A DNA stretch of 64,000 bases from Piscinibacterium candidicorallinum (GTDB taxonomy: Bacteria > Pseudomonadota > Gammaproteobacteria > Burkholderiales > Burkholderiaceae_C), in contig NZ_CP180191.1 in assembly GCF_047549485.1 (NCBI RefSeq), positions 2,170,001 to 2,234,000 of the forward strand, in the 5' to 3' direction. Of this stretch, positions 42,124-50,629 are shown piece by piece. The position numbers and the translations under genes are program-made. The first letter of the stretch is position 1. Each line of letters opens with the position of its first letter. A model generated the notes under the pieces. It was not told the DNA's origin. It ran no database searches and worked only from the letters and a program-made list of their open reading frames with translations.

Positions 42124-44730
42124 TCAGCGCGCAGGCGCTGGCTCAAGTTTTTCGCCTGAAGCCGGGCCAGACGGCAGCCCGGCGGCGTCGATGACCGTAC
42201 GCCAGTACGGCACTTGGGCCTGCCGATATGCAGTGAACCGCATGCCGCCTGCTTGATCCACCTCAAGCTCAACGGCTCCTCGGTCCGCGGTGGACATCAG
42301 CTTCACCCCAGCCGCCGAGTAGCGCGCGACCACATCCGGATGCGGGTGGCCGAAGCGATTGCGCCAACCAGCCTGAACCACAGCGACCTCAGGGCTTGCA
42401 GCAGCAATGAACGGGGCGGTGGATGACGTCTTGCTGCCGTGGTGCGGCACGAGCAGCACATCGCTCTTGAGCAAACCGGCACCCCAGGCCAGCAGTCGTG
42501 CTTCCTGCGGCGCCTCAATATCACCAGTGAGCAGCACGGTGCGCCGACCGTCCGCGATGCGCAGGGTGCAAGACAAGGCATTGGTCTTCACAAGCGGGCC
42601 ACTGAGCCACTCCGCCGGCGGGTGCAGGAAGTCGAGGTGCAAACCGGCAGCGCGCCAACCCTGTCCCTGAGCGCAGGGCATCACCCTCACCCCGAGCTGC
42701 CTTGCGAGTTGCGGCAGGGCATGGTCGGGCGATAGGCTCGAGGCCATCCATGCCACGGGCACAGCCTGCAGCACGGAAGCCGCACCACCCGAGTGGTCGC
42801 TGTCTGCATGGGAGATGATCAGACCGTCCAGCCGGCGCACGCCCCAGGCCTTGAGCAGCGGCACCACGATCCGCTGGCCGGCGTTGCTTTGCTCCGAGTA
42901 CAGCGCGCCGCTGTCGTAGAGCCATGCGTGTTCGCCACGCTGGATCAGCACGGCCATGCCCTGCCCGACGTCGATGAAGGTCGTCCGCCACACGCCCAAT
43001 GCTGGTGGATACCCCGGGTTCAGCAACAGCGGCAGCATCAGAGGCGCTGCGATCAGGCGCCGCCACCCGGGCAGAACGACGAGCCCCACACCACCGAGCA
43101 GCGCCAGCACGAGCATCCACGGACTGGGTGCCGGCAGACTCATGGTGGCCCAGCTCTGGCTGCCTGCCCAGGCAAGCATGCTGTTCAGCGGCGCCATCAA
43201 CGCCGCAGCAGCCGCCAGGACCAGCTGCCCAAGCGGCGCAAAGATCAGCACCAGCAGCGAACCGGCAAGGGCCAGCGGTGTGATCACCAGGCTCACCCAG
43301 GGGATAGCCACCGCATTGGCCAAGGGGCTGACCAGAGACACCGTGGAGAAGAACAGCACCGCCAGTGGCAGCGTCCCCAGAGTCACCGCCCACTGCGCAC
43401 CGGCAGCCTGACGCAAGCGCCCGAGCCAGCCCGGCTGCACCAGCGGATCGCCCACAGCATCCTGCTCCGGCACCCTGTGGCCAGCGAGCATAAGGAATGC
43501 GACTGCACCAAACGAGAACCACGCGCCGGGCGAGAGCACCGCGAATGGATCAATGAGCAGCACCAAGACGGCCGCGCTCGCCAGCACGTGCGCCGCGCCA
43601 GATTGGCGCGCCATCAACCGTGCTGCGACAACTGCCATGAGCATCCAGACCGTGCGCTGCGCGGGCACCGACCAGCCCGCCAGCAGCGCGTAGGCCAGCG
43701 CACCAAGAGCCGACACCAGCCAGAACACCTCAGGCGCAGGCAGCAGGTGCACCAGGCGCCGACTCCGGCGCCAAGCCCAGGCCGCCAGCCCTCCAAGCAG
43801 ACTGGCCACCATCGTGATGTGCAGACCGGAAATCGAGAGGAGATGCCCCACTCCCGTGGCGTTGTAGTGACTCCATGCACTAGGTGGCACGGATTGCTGA
43901 TCCCCCAACGCCAGCGCCACCACCACGCCACGCTCGAGCGAAGGCTCCAGTGTCTGCTCGATCGCTGCACGCATGCGCCCGCGCAGACGCTCGATGGCCA
44001 CACGACTCGCGCCAGACGTGTCTTCCTGCAGCAAGGCAAACCCCTCACGGGGCCGAACGGTTCCGGTGGCAGCCAGGCCCTGCTCCAGCAGCCAAAGTTC
44101 CGTATCGAACCCGTACGGATTCACACTGCCGTAGCGGCGCTTGAGCTGCACGGTGAACTGCCAACGCTGCCCGGCACGAAGGATGGGAATGCTTGGCGCA
44201 GCGGATGCCTCATCGGCATACCAGCCCAGCAGCAACGAATGGCCTTGCACGGAGCAGCCAGCGCAGTCCTGCACCTCGAACACAAAGCGCAGGCCACGCT
44301 CGACCCGGTCGGGCAGGCTGGCGATGCGTCCCTGAACGGCAATCGATCGCCCTTCGTCAGCCGTCTGCAGACTAGCCGCCAGCGCCCGCCCGCCGTGCAA
44401 ACTCGCCCAGCTAAAGCCGGCGCCGACAAAAGCGGCGCAGATCGCGGCACAACACAACGCTCTGCGCCACGGGTGTGCTGAAGGCGCCAGCAAGCCAGCC
44501 GCCAGCGCGCCGCCCAACATCGACACGATCACTCCCAGCCACAGCCAGTCATTCGGCGGAAGAGCGGTCTGCTGCTGCGCAAACCAGCTCCCGGCAACGA
44601 AGACGGCTGCGCCCAGCGGCCAGGCATAAGCGGACAGGCCGCCCATGAGTGACGGGGCGTTGATCGCCTCGCCGTCATGAGCGTCCGTCTGCACACCCGC
44701 AACAGGCGCTCTGCCGGACTCCAACGCCAT
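42124..44730 (-). CDS. comEC: ComEC/Rec2 DNA-uptake channel
   Basis: 868 aa inner-membrane protein that carries single-stranded DNA into the cytoplasm in natural transformation. N-terminal helices and DUF4131-like OB region, then the Competence domain (VALALGDQQSVPPSAWSHYNATGVGHLLSISGLHITMVA, characteristic), about ten membrane segments, and a C-terminal metallo-beta-lactamase-like domain (IDVGQGMAVLIQ, SHADSDHSGGAA, LVPHHGSKTSS). The start is taken as ATG 44730, where TGATG couples it to tatD; the 19-codon longer form lies in tatD. No pilus or other com genes are in this window. Confidence 0.92.
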   Translation of the reverse strand: MALESGRAPVAGVQTDAHDGEAINAPSLMGGLSAYAWPLGAAVFVAGSWFAQQQTALPPNDWLWLGVIVSMLGGALAAGLLAPSAHPWRRALCCAAICAAFVGAGFSWASLHGGRALAASLQTADEGRSIAVQGRIASLPDRVERGLRFVFEVQDCAGCSVQGHSLLLGWYADEASAAPSIPILRAGQRWQFTVQLKRRYGSVNPYGFDTELWLLEQGLAATGTVRPREGFALLQEDTSGASRVAIERLRGRMRAAIEQTLEPSLERGVVVALALGDQQSVPPSAWSHYNATGVGHLLSISGLHITMVASLLGGLAAWAWRRSRRLVHLLPAPEVFWLVSALGALAYALLAGWSVPAQRTVWMLMAVVAARLMARQSGAAHVLASAAVLVLLIDPFAVLSPGAWFSFGAVAFLMLAGHRVPEQDAVGDPLVQPGWLGRLRQAAGAQWAVTLGTLPLAVLFFSTVSLVSPLANAVAIPWVSLVITPLALAGSLLVLIFAPLGQLVLAAAAALMAPLNSMLAWAGSQSWATMSLPAPSPWMLVLALLGGVGLVVLPGWRRLIAAPLMLPLLLNPGYPPALGVWRTTFIDVGQGMAVLIQRGEHAWLYDSGALYSEQSNAGQRIVVPLLKAWGVRRLDGLIISHADSDHSGGAASVLQAVPVAWMASSLSPDHALPQLARQLGVRVMPCAQGQGWRAAGLHLDFLHPPAEWLSGPLVKTNALSCTLRIADGRRTVLLTGDIEAPQEARLLAWGAGLLKSDVLLVPHHGSKTSSTAPFIAAASPEVAVVQAGWRNRFGHPHPDVVARYSAAGVKLMSTADRGAVELEVDQAGGMRFTAYRQAQVPYWRTVIDAAGLPSGPASGEKLEPAPAR

Positions 44731-45539
44731 CAGCGTGCCGCCGCAGCCTGCCAGCGTGGCAGCGCAGCGAGGGTGTTGCTTGCGCAAGCCTGCGCAAGAA
44801 CATCTGGCTCGATACCCCGAAGCGCTGCCAACGCCGCGCAGATGCGCGGCAACTCGCCAGGGGTATTTCGACCGCGGTGGCCTTGGCCGTCATCGAGCCA
44901 CTGCGGCGGGATGTCGGGGCTATCCGTTTCAAGCACCATGGAATCCAGCGGCACCCATGCAGCAAGCCGCCTAATTCTCTGCGAGCCCGGATAGGTCGCC
45001 GCGCCCCCAAAGCCAAGGCGGAGTCCGCGTGCGAGAAAGTGCTGCGTCTGATCCTCGCTGCCGTTGAACGCATGCGCGATGCCGCCGGGCACCGGATGCT
45101 GCCGCAGTCCCTTGAGCAGAGCGTCCTGCGAACGCCGTACGTGCAGGATCACGGGCAGGTCGTACCGGCGCGCGAGCTTGAGCTGCGCGGTGTAGATGAC
45201 GGTCTGCTTTTCGACGTCCAGTCCGGGGACGAAAAAGTCGAGGCCGATCTCTCCGATCGCGACGAAGCACGGGTCGTCAAGAGCCGCGAGCACGGCCGAC
45301 TCAAGCGCGGCAAGTCCCTCGTCAACGTCAAGCGGCATCACGTACAGCGGATGAATACCGAGCGCGTAGCGCGCGCCCGGTGTGGCGTGCGCGAGCTCGC
45401 GCACCACAGAAAAGTTGAACGGCGCCACGGCCGGGATCAGCATCCCGTGAACGCCTACCGCCTGAGCACTTGCAACCACCGCTTGCCGGTCCGAATCGAA
45501 CTCCGGCGCGTCGAGATGACAGTGCGAGTCGATCAGCAT
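44730..45539 (-). CDS. TatD family metal-dependent DNase
   Basis: 269 aa TIM-barrel hydrolase of the TatD family: HCH in DSHCHLDAPEF, LGIHPLYV, Glu in GEIGLDFF, His in VILHVRRS, HAFNGS, and Asp in LETDSPDIP. Members are 3'-5' DNases. It is tied to comEC by a 1-bp stop/start overlap (TGATG), which gives a DNA-handling context, though tatD-comEC pairs are common and TatD is not needed for uptake in general. Preceded by lolD by 12 bp. Confidence 0.92.
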   Translation of the reverse strand: MLIDSHCHLDAPEFDSDRQAVVASAQAVGVHGMLIPAVAPFNFSVVRELAHATPGARYALGIHPLYVMPLDVDEGLAALESAVLAALDDPCFVAIGEIGLDFFVPGLDVEKQTVIYTAQLKLARRYDLPVILHVRRSQDALLKGLRQHPVPGGIAHAFNGSEDQTQHFLARGLRLGFGGAATYPGSQRIRRLAAWVPLDSMVLETDSPDIPPQWLDDGQGHRGRNTPGELPRICAALAALRGIEPDVLAQACASNTLAALPRWQAAAAR

Positions 45540-45551
45540 GCGCAGGCCTGA

Positions 45552-46232
45552 TCAGCCGGAAGTCACGACACCCGCGTTCATGCGCACCACGCGATCCGTC
45601 TGCGCAGCCAGCTCCATATCGTGGGTGGCGATCAGGAAGCTGGTGCCTTGATCACGTGCCAATTGCCGCAGCAGGGCGAATACCGCGCGGGCATTTTCAC
45701 GATCCAGATTGCCTGTCGGCTCATCGGCCAGCACGCATGCCGGCTGCGTAACCAGGGCTCGCGCCACGGCGACGCGTTGCCGTTCGCCGCCGGACAGCTC
45801 GCCGGGCGAGTGGCCGAGGCGGTGTGCAAGACCGACGGCGTCCAGTACCTGAGCGGCCCGGGCCTGCGCCTGACCGACGGGTACACGCCGGATGAACAAG
45901 GGCATGGCCACGTTCTCCTGCGCGGTGAACTCCGCGAGCAAATGATGGAACTGATAGACAAACCCGAGCTGCTGGTTTCGATGCGCGCTGCGCTCGCTCT
46001 CGCTCATCTGGGTCCATGCCCTGCCCGCTGCCTGCACGGTCCCAGTGGTGGGTTGATCGAGACCGCCCAGAATATGCAGCAGGGTGCTCTTTCCGGAACC
46101 GCTGGCTCCGACGAGCGCAACGCACTCTCCGCGCCGCAGTTCGAGATCCACACCGCGCAGCACATCGACGCGGGCGTCCGCATCGACAAAGCTGCGCGTG
46201 ATGCCCTGCACGCGCAACACGACGTCACTCAT
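45552..46232 (-). CDS. lolD: Lipoprotein-releasing ABC transporter ATP-binding protein
   Basis: 226 aa ABC ATPase that powers release of outer-membrane lipoproteins from the inner membrane to LolA. Walker A GASGSGKST (about 42-50), Q-loop region QLGFVYQFHHLLAEFTAQENVAMP, which is typical of LolD, signature LSGGERQR, Walker B VLADEPTGNLD, and switch His in LIATHDMEL. It overlaps the permease gene by 8 bp, so the two are translated together. Confidence 0.95.
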   Translation of the reverse strand: MSDVVLRVQGITRSFVDADARVDVLRGVDLELRRGECVALVGASGSGKSTLLHILGGLDQPTTGTVQAAGRAWTQMSESERSAHRNQQLGFVYQFHHLLAEFTAQENVAMPLFIRRVPVGQAQARAAQVLDAVGLAHRLGHSPGELSGGERQRVAVARALVTQPACVLADEPTGNLDRENARAVFALLRQLARDQGTSFLIATHDMELAAQTDRVVRMNAGVVTSG

Positions 46233-47487
46233 AGCGCAGCGCCTCCGCGGGGTTGACGCGGGCGGCGCGCCAGCTCGGATACAGCGTGGCCAGCCAGGCC
46301 AGACCGAATGCCACCAGCGCGATCAGCGCGATCTCTCCGGCTTGCGGATCCGAGGGCAACCGGCTGATCAGGTAGATGCCCTTGGGCAGCACCTGAAAGC
46401 CGAATGCGCCCTCGATCGCGGCCATGACGCGATCCACGTTGTATGCGAGCAGGGTTCCGACCAGCACACCACTGGCCACGCCGATGAAACCGACGATGAC
46501 GCCCTGGATCATGAAGATGCGCTGGATCGCTGCGGGCGTGGCGCCCAGCGTGCGCAGGATGGCAATGTCACCCTGCTTCTCGGTGACCGTCATCACCAGC
46601 ATGGAGACCAGATTGAACGCCGCCACGGCAACGATGAGCGTCAGGATGATGAACATCATGCGCTTCTCGATCTGGGTCGCGGCAAACCACACTGCATTCA
46701 TTTTTGACCAGTCGCGCACGGCCAGCGCGGGCGGCAGGCTCTGCGCGATCTCGGTGGCCACGCGAGGGGCCTGCTGCATGTCGTTGATTCGCACGCGCAG
46801 GCCGCTTGCACCATCCACGCGCATAAGTCGCGCGGCATCTTCGATGTGCGTGAACACCATGCCGCTGTCGAATTCGAAGTGACCGGACTCGAACAGGCCG
46901 GTCACGGTGAACACACGGGGGCGCGGTACGACGCCCGCCGGCGTCACGGTGCCTTCCGGAGCAAGCAGCGTGATGCGGTCACCCACGCGTACGTCCAGCT
47001 GATATGCGAGCTCGCGGCCGATCAGCAGACTGAATTCACCGGGCTTGAGTGTCTGCAGCGCTTCGTTGGCGGTATGGCGCGCCAGATCCGACACGGTCGG
47101 CTCAAGCTGCGGATCAATGCCGCGCAGGATCGCACCACGCAAGGCTTCACCGCGCACCACCATGACCTGGCCACTCACGAATGGCGCCACACCCTGCACC
47201 TGCGGGTGCTTGCGCACCAGCTCACCCGCCCCCTTCCAGTCTGGCAGGGAGCCGTCCATTGCATTCACCTCGATGTGCGAGATGACCGACAGCATGCGGT
47301 CGCGCACTTCCTTCTGGAAGCCGCTCATGACCGATAGGACAAGGATCAGCGCCATCACCCCCAGGGCAATGCCGATCGTGGACAGCGCCGAGATGAAGGA
47401 AATGAAGCGGTTGCGCCTGGGACCGCGGCGCCCGGTACGCGTGTAGCGCAGGCCCACAGCCAACTCGAAGGGGAGCTTGAAACTCAT
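46225..47487 (-). CDS. Lipoprotein-releasing ABC transporter permease (LolC/E type)
   Basis: 420 aa. Transmembrane partner of LolD with the family layout: N-terminal FELAVGLRYTRTGRRGPRRNRFISFISALSTIGIALGVMALILVLSVMSGFQKE, a large periplasmic domain (about 50-265), and three C-terminal helices (MMFIILTLIVAVAAFNLVSMLVM, FMIQGVIVGFIGVASGVLVG, IALIALVAFGLAWLATL). EKQGDIAILRTLGATPAAI is the coupling loop. As only one permease gene is here it likely forms a homodimer (LolF-like), the usual case outside enterics. Confidence 0.92.
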   Translation of the reverse strand: MSFKLPFELAVGLRYTRTGRRGPRRNRFISFISALSTIGIALGVMALILVLSVMSGFQKEVRDRMLSVISHIEVNAMDGSLPDWKGAGELVRKHPQVQGVAPFVSGQVMVVRGEALRGAILRGIDPQLEPTVSDLARHTANEALQTLKPGEFSLLIGRELAYQLDVRVGDRITLLAPEGTVTPAGVVPRPRVFTVTGLFESGHFEFDSGMVFTHIEDAARLMRVDGASGLRVRINDMQQAPRVATEIAQSLPPALAVRDWSKMNAVWFAATQIEKRMMFIILTLIVAVAAFNLVSMLVMTVTEKQGDIAILRTLGATPAAIQRIFMIQGVIVGFIGVASGVLVGTLLAYNVDRVMAAIEGAFGFQVLPKGIYLISRLPSDPQAGEIALIALVAFGLAWLATLYPSWRAARVNPAEALRYE

Positions 47488-47544
47488 GGTGGGCAGTATG
47501 CCATCGGCCGTTGCAGCGCTTCGGGCCCTGCCCGCAAAGAAAAA

Positions 47545-47569
47545 GGGGGCTGCCTCAATGGCAGCCCCC
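47545..47569 (-). terminator. Rho-independent terminator of the subtilase gene
   Basis: Perfect 10-bp stem GGGGGCTGCC / GGCAGCCCCC with a 5-nt loop; on the minus strand it is followed by TTTTTCTTT. It lies 27 bp past the stop of the S8 protease gene and separates it from the lol operon. Confidence 0.9.
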
Positions 47570-47595
47570 GCTCACGCAGTCAAGCGCTGGGTGAC

Positions 47596-49443
47596 TTACC
47601 AGCCCAGCCTCAGCGTGTAGCGACCGCTGGTCGTGCCCGTTGCACCGCTGTAGTACACGACGCGGACGAACACGGTGGTCGCCGTTGTGCCACTGTTGCG
47701 CACCGACGCGGTGTCGACCTGACCCGTACCCAGCTCGCTGCGGGCGATCACGGTGCCTGCGCTGTTCTGGATCTGGATGTCGTAATCCGCATTGGACGGC
47801 GGCGTCAGCGTGGCAGTGAGCGTTGCACCGGCTGGCAGAGACACGCTGTAGAAGTCCGTGTCCGTGCGGCTGCTGATGCTGCCGTTCACCGTGGTGTTGG
47901 CCGTGGTGATGGCCTGCGCTGTGCCGCGGGTGTTGTTGCTCGCCGTGGTCTCGTTGATGGTCGGACCGGTACCGCCACCGCCGCCACCACCGCCACCGTT
48001 GCCCATGGCTGCGTCGACCGCAGCATTGGCATCAATGATGCCGCTGCCGCACTGCGAACATGTGGCCGGGAAGGGCCGCGCGGTGTTCTGCAGTATGGTC
48101 TTGACCTGATCCGGGGTCAGGCTGGCGTTCTTGGAGAGCATCAGCGCCACCACACCAGCCACGTGCGGTGTGGCCATTGAGGTGCCCTGATAGAACTCGT
48201 AGTTGTCAGCCCCCGGGCCCTGCGCGCCGGCATTCAGCGTGGACAGCACACCATTCGCCGTACCGGTGCTCATGTTGCCGCCCGGCGCGGCAACAGCCAC
48301 CGCTGCACCGAAGTTTGAGTAGTTGGCTTTGCCGCCGTTGCGTCCGACTGCAGCCACCGTGATCACACCCTGGCAATTGGCCGGAGACGCGTTGGAGGCG
48401 TTGACGTTCGAGTTCCCGGCGGCAACCACCACAACGGCATTGCGCGAGCGCGCCGAGTTGATGGCGTTTTGCGAAGTCGTATCGCATGCGCCGCCGCCAC
48501 CGAGCGACAGATTCAGCACCCGCGCCGGATTGGGGTTGGCGGGCAAGCCGGCCACTGCGCCGCCGGAGGCCCAGATGATGCCGTCGGCGATGTCGGAGGT
48601 GTAGCCGCCGCAGCGACCCAGGGCACGGATCGGCACGACCTTCGAGTTGAACGCAACGCCTGCTACGCCCACCCCGTTGTTGGTGACTGCAGCGATCGTG
48701 CCGGCCACGTGAGTGCCATGCCAGCTGGAATCAGACGATGGTGGTGCAGGGGCGGGACCGCAGGCTGAGTTCGTGTACCAGTCACCCGGATCAGTCGCGT
48801 CTGCATCCCGACCGTTGCCATCCACCGAGACTGCAGTGTCGTTGATCATGTCGTAGCCGCCGACAATATTCGCGGCCAGGTCTGGGTGCGCTCGGTAGCC
48901 GGTATCGATGACCGCCACATTGATGCCGACACCGGTCGCCTTGTCCCAGGCGGCCGGCAGGTTGATGCCTGCAGTTGCCTCAAAGTAGTGCCACTGCTCC
49001 CCGTAGCGCGTGTCGTTCGGCGTGAACATGACCTGCATGATCCGGTCCGGCTCCGCGTACTCGACGTTCGGGTCAGCCTTGATGCGAGCCAGCACCCGGT
49101 CCAACTCGGGCTTGGTTGCGAAGCGTTCAAGCTTCATGACATGAGCCTGCAGCGCGTTGCGGCGCAGATGGCTGATGCGCAGGCCGACTTCATTGGCCGC
49201 ATCTGACATCACCCGTGCCTGCGCGGCACTGGGGCCGGCAAGCCGAGCATTGGCCGCGGTGACCGGTGCAATTGCACCGTCGCGGTATTTCACGATGATC
49301 CGGTCAGTCACCGGCTGTGCCGCGCTTCGGTCTGCACCTTGCGGCTTGCCGCCTGCCTGCGCGCCCGCCACAGCGCCAAGCGCCAGAGCAACGGCCAAAG
49401 AAAGACTACGCAAAACTGGACGGCTGGAACGTCTTTGCTGCAT
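47596..49443 (-). CDS. Secreted S8 (subtilisin-like) serine protease with PPC domain
   Basis: 615 aa. Signal peptide about 1-30 (SLSLAVALALGAVAGAQA), I9-like propeptide (about 45-140; DRIIVKYRDG ... NVEYAEPD), and the peptidase domain with Asp180 (VAVIDTGY), His242 (SSWHGTHVAGT) and Ser422 (GTSMATPHVAG). A run of nine Gly follows near 520, then a C-terminal pre-peptidase (PPC) beta domain with DTDFYSVSLPAGATLT. Paired cysteines support secretion. It is its own transcript with a clear terminator and a GGGGAG site before ATG 49443. The PPC domain is normally removed after export. Confidence 0.93.
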   Translation of the reverse strand: MQQRRSSRPVLRSLSLAVALALGAVAGAQAGGKPQGADRSAAQPVTDRIIVKYRDGAIAPVTAANARLAGPSAAQARVMSDAANEVGLRISHLRRNALQAHVMKLERFATKPELDRVLARIKADPNVEYAEPDRIMQVMFTPNDTRYGEQWHYFEATAGINLPAAWDKATGVGINVAVIDTGYRAHPDLAANIVGGYDMINDTAVSVDGNGRDADATDPGDWYTNSACGPAPAPPSSDSSWHGTHVAGTIAAVTNNGVGVAGVAFNSKVVPIRALGRCGGYTSDIADGIIWASGGAVAGLPANPNPARVLNLSLGGGGACDTTSQNAINSARSRNAVVVVAAGNSNVNASNASPANCQGVITVAAVGRNGGKANYSNFGAAVAVAAPGGNMSTGTANGVLSTLNAGAQGPGADNYEFYQGTSMATPHVAGVVALMLSKNASLTPDQVKTILQNTARPFPATCSQCGSGIIDANAAVDAAMGNGGGGGGGGGTGPTINETTASNNTRGTAQAITTANTTVNGSISSRTDTDFYSVSLPAGATLTATLTPPSNADYDIQIQNSAGTVIARSELGTGQVDTASVRNSGTTATTVFVRVVYYSGATGTTSGRYTLRLGW

Positions 49444-49675
49444 ATCACTCCCCTCAGGTCTCGATGGTTGTGCAGTCAGGTCGGCACCCCGGGATCGGGG
49501 TGTCCGCTTGATCCCCCTGGGCTCGGGTCGAGCCCGGACTGCGGCGCCGATACTAGGCACTTCCCTTTAGGGCAGGAAATGATCGGTTGCTCACTTAACA
49601 TCACGGATTCGAACGATTGACAAAGACGACCTGTCCGGGCGGGTCATCGGTCGCCAGAACCTAGAATCGCGCCCC

Positions 49676-50629
49676 ATGCCCGAGCAGCACGAACTCGTAA
49701 TCCTTCTCGATGGCTGGCGCGGCTGGATGCCGCCTGAGCAACTGACGCCCCTGCTGGCTGGGGACTGGGAACCGTCTCCTTGCGAGAGCACCCCGGGGGT
49801 TGACCCCGGTTACAGCGTGATCGCAGGCCTCATGCACCTGCCGGATGAGCGCGCTGTGGCCCACCGAATCAGCGGTGCTTATGAGGCCACCCCCTGCCAA
49901 TGGATGGCTGGCCGCGATCACGTGCTGTTGCAAGCCTCAAGCCCGCCAACCCAGGCCGAAGCATCCGCCTTGGCGAGCGCGGCTTCTGATGCGCTGGATG
50001 GCGTCGCCATACGCGTTGAGCCGGACGGGATCTGGTGTGTAGACGCGGGCTTCGACCTGCACGCGCCCGGCCCCCTGGGTGCGCTGGGCAGAAACGTGGG
50101 CGGTGTCCTACCCATGAGCAGCACACCGGTGGCCGCCAAGCAGTTCTTCAATCTGCTCCAGATGGTCTGGCACGAGCATCCGGTCAACGAAGCGCGCGCC
50201 AGAGCAGGAGTCGCGCCGATCAATGCCCTTTGGCTGAGCGGGCGACCACACGGAGCGATCGTCGATCCAGGCAGCACGTCGGCCACATTGATTCAGTCCA
50301 GCGGCCGCCGCGCACGCCGTCTTGCAAGCTCGCTTCAGACCACCGCCACAAGTGCCTCCGGCCACACCGTGCTGTGGCTGGAGTCCGTGCGCGATGCCCT
50401 GCTCAGCGGCGAGACCTCCCTCAGCGCAGCCGTGCGTGAAGATCTCGCTTCACTGGCACAGGCACTTGCCAGTCCGCTGGCTGCGGGGCAGGTCTCCCTC
50501 ATCATCACCGGGCCTGATGGCGCGCGGCGGCTGCGCCGTCGGGCCGCGCCATCAGGCCTCAAGCGTCTCGCAAAGCTGTTGGGTCAGCGCACAGCCCCGG
50601 CCAAGCTGGCAGCACACCTGTTCGAATGA
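49676..50629 (+). CDS. RpfE-like conserved protein (recJ neighbour)
   Basis: 317 aa cytosolic protein of the type annotated as RpfE-like or phosphoglycerate-mutase-like and found next to recJ in betaproteobacteria and in the Xanthomonas rpf region. Seen: HELVILLDGWRGWMPPEQL, SAYEATPCQWMAGRDHVLLQ-like block, and KQFFNLLQMVWHEHPVNEARARAGVAPINALWLSGRPH, the most conserved stretch. No enzyme motif I can trust. It overlaps recJ by 4 bp (ATGA), so it is translationally linked. Function unknown. The assignment rests on recall of the conserved block and neighbour, so the name is moderate. Confidence 0.7.
   Translation: MPEQHELVILLDGWRGWMPPEQLTPLLAGDWEPSPCESTPGVDPGYSVIAGLMHLPDERAVAHRISGAYEATPCQWMAGRDHVLLQASSPPTQAEASALASAASDALDGVAIRVEPDGIWCVDAGFDLHAPGPLGALGRNVGGVLPMSSTPVAAKQFFNLLQMVWHEHPVNEARARAGVAPINALWLSGRPHGAIVDPGSTSATLIQSSGRRARRLASSLQTTATSASGHTVLWLESVRDALLSGETSLSAAVREDLASLAQALASPLAAGQVSLIITGPDGARRLRRRAAPSGLKRLAKLLGQRTAPAKLAAHLFE

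Noticed and set aside
44730..44787. Longer start for comEC at 44787
   Set aside because: Lies inside tatD; the TGATG junction at 44730 is a much better coupled start.
49600..49625. tRNA fragment (TTCGAA-type T-loop on the minus strand)
   Set aside because: No anticodon arm, no acceptor stem and no CCA end; chance match.
49617..49645. Promoter for the RpfE-like gene from TTGACA at 49617
   Set aside because: No -10 like box at 15-19 bp downstream; the region there is GC-rich.
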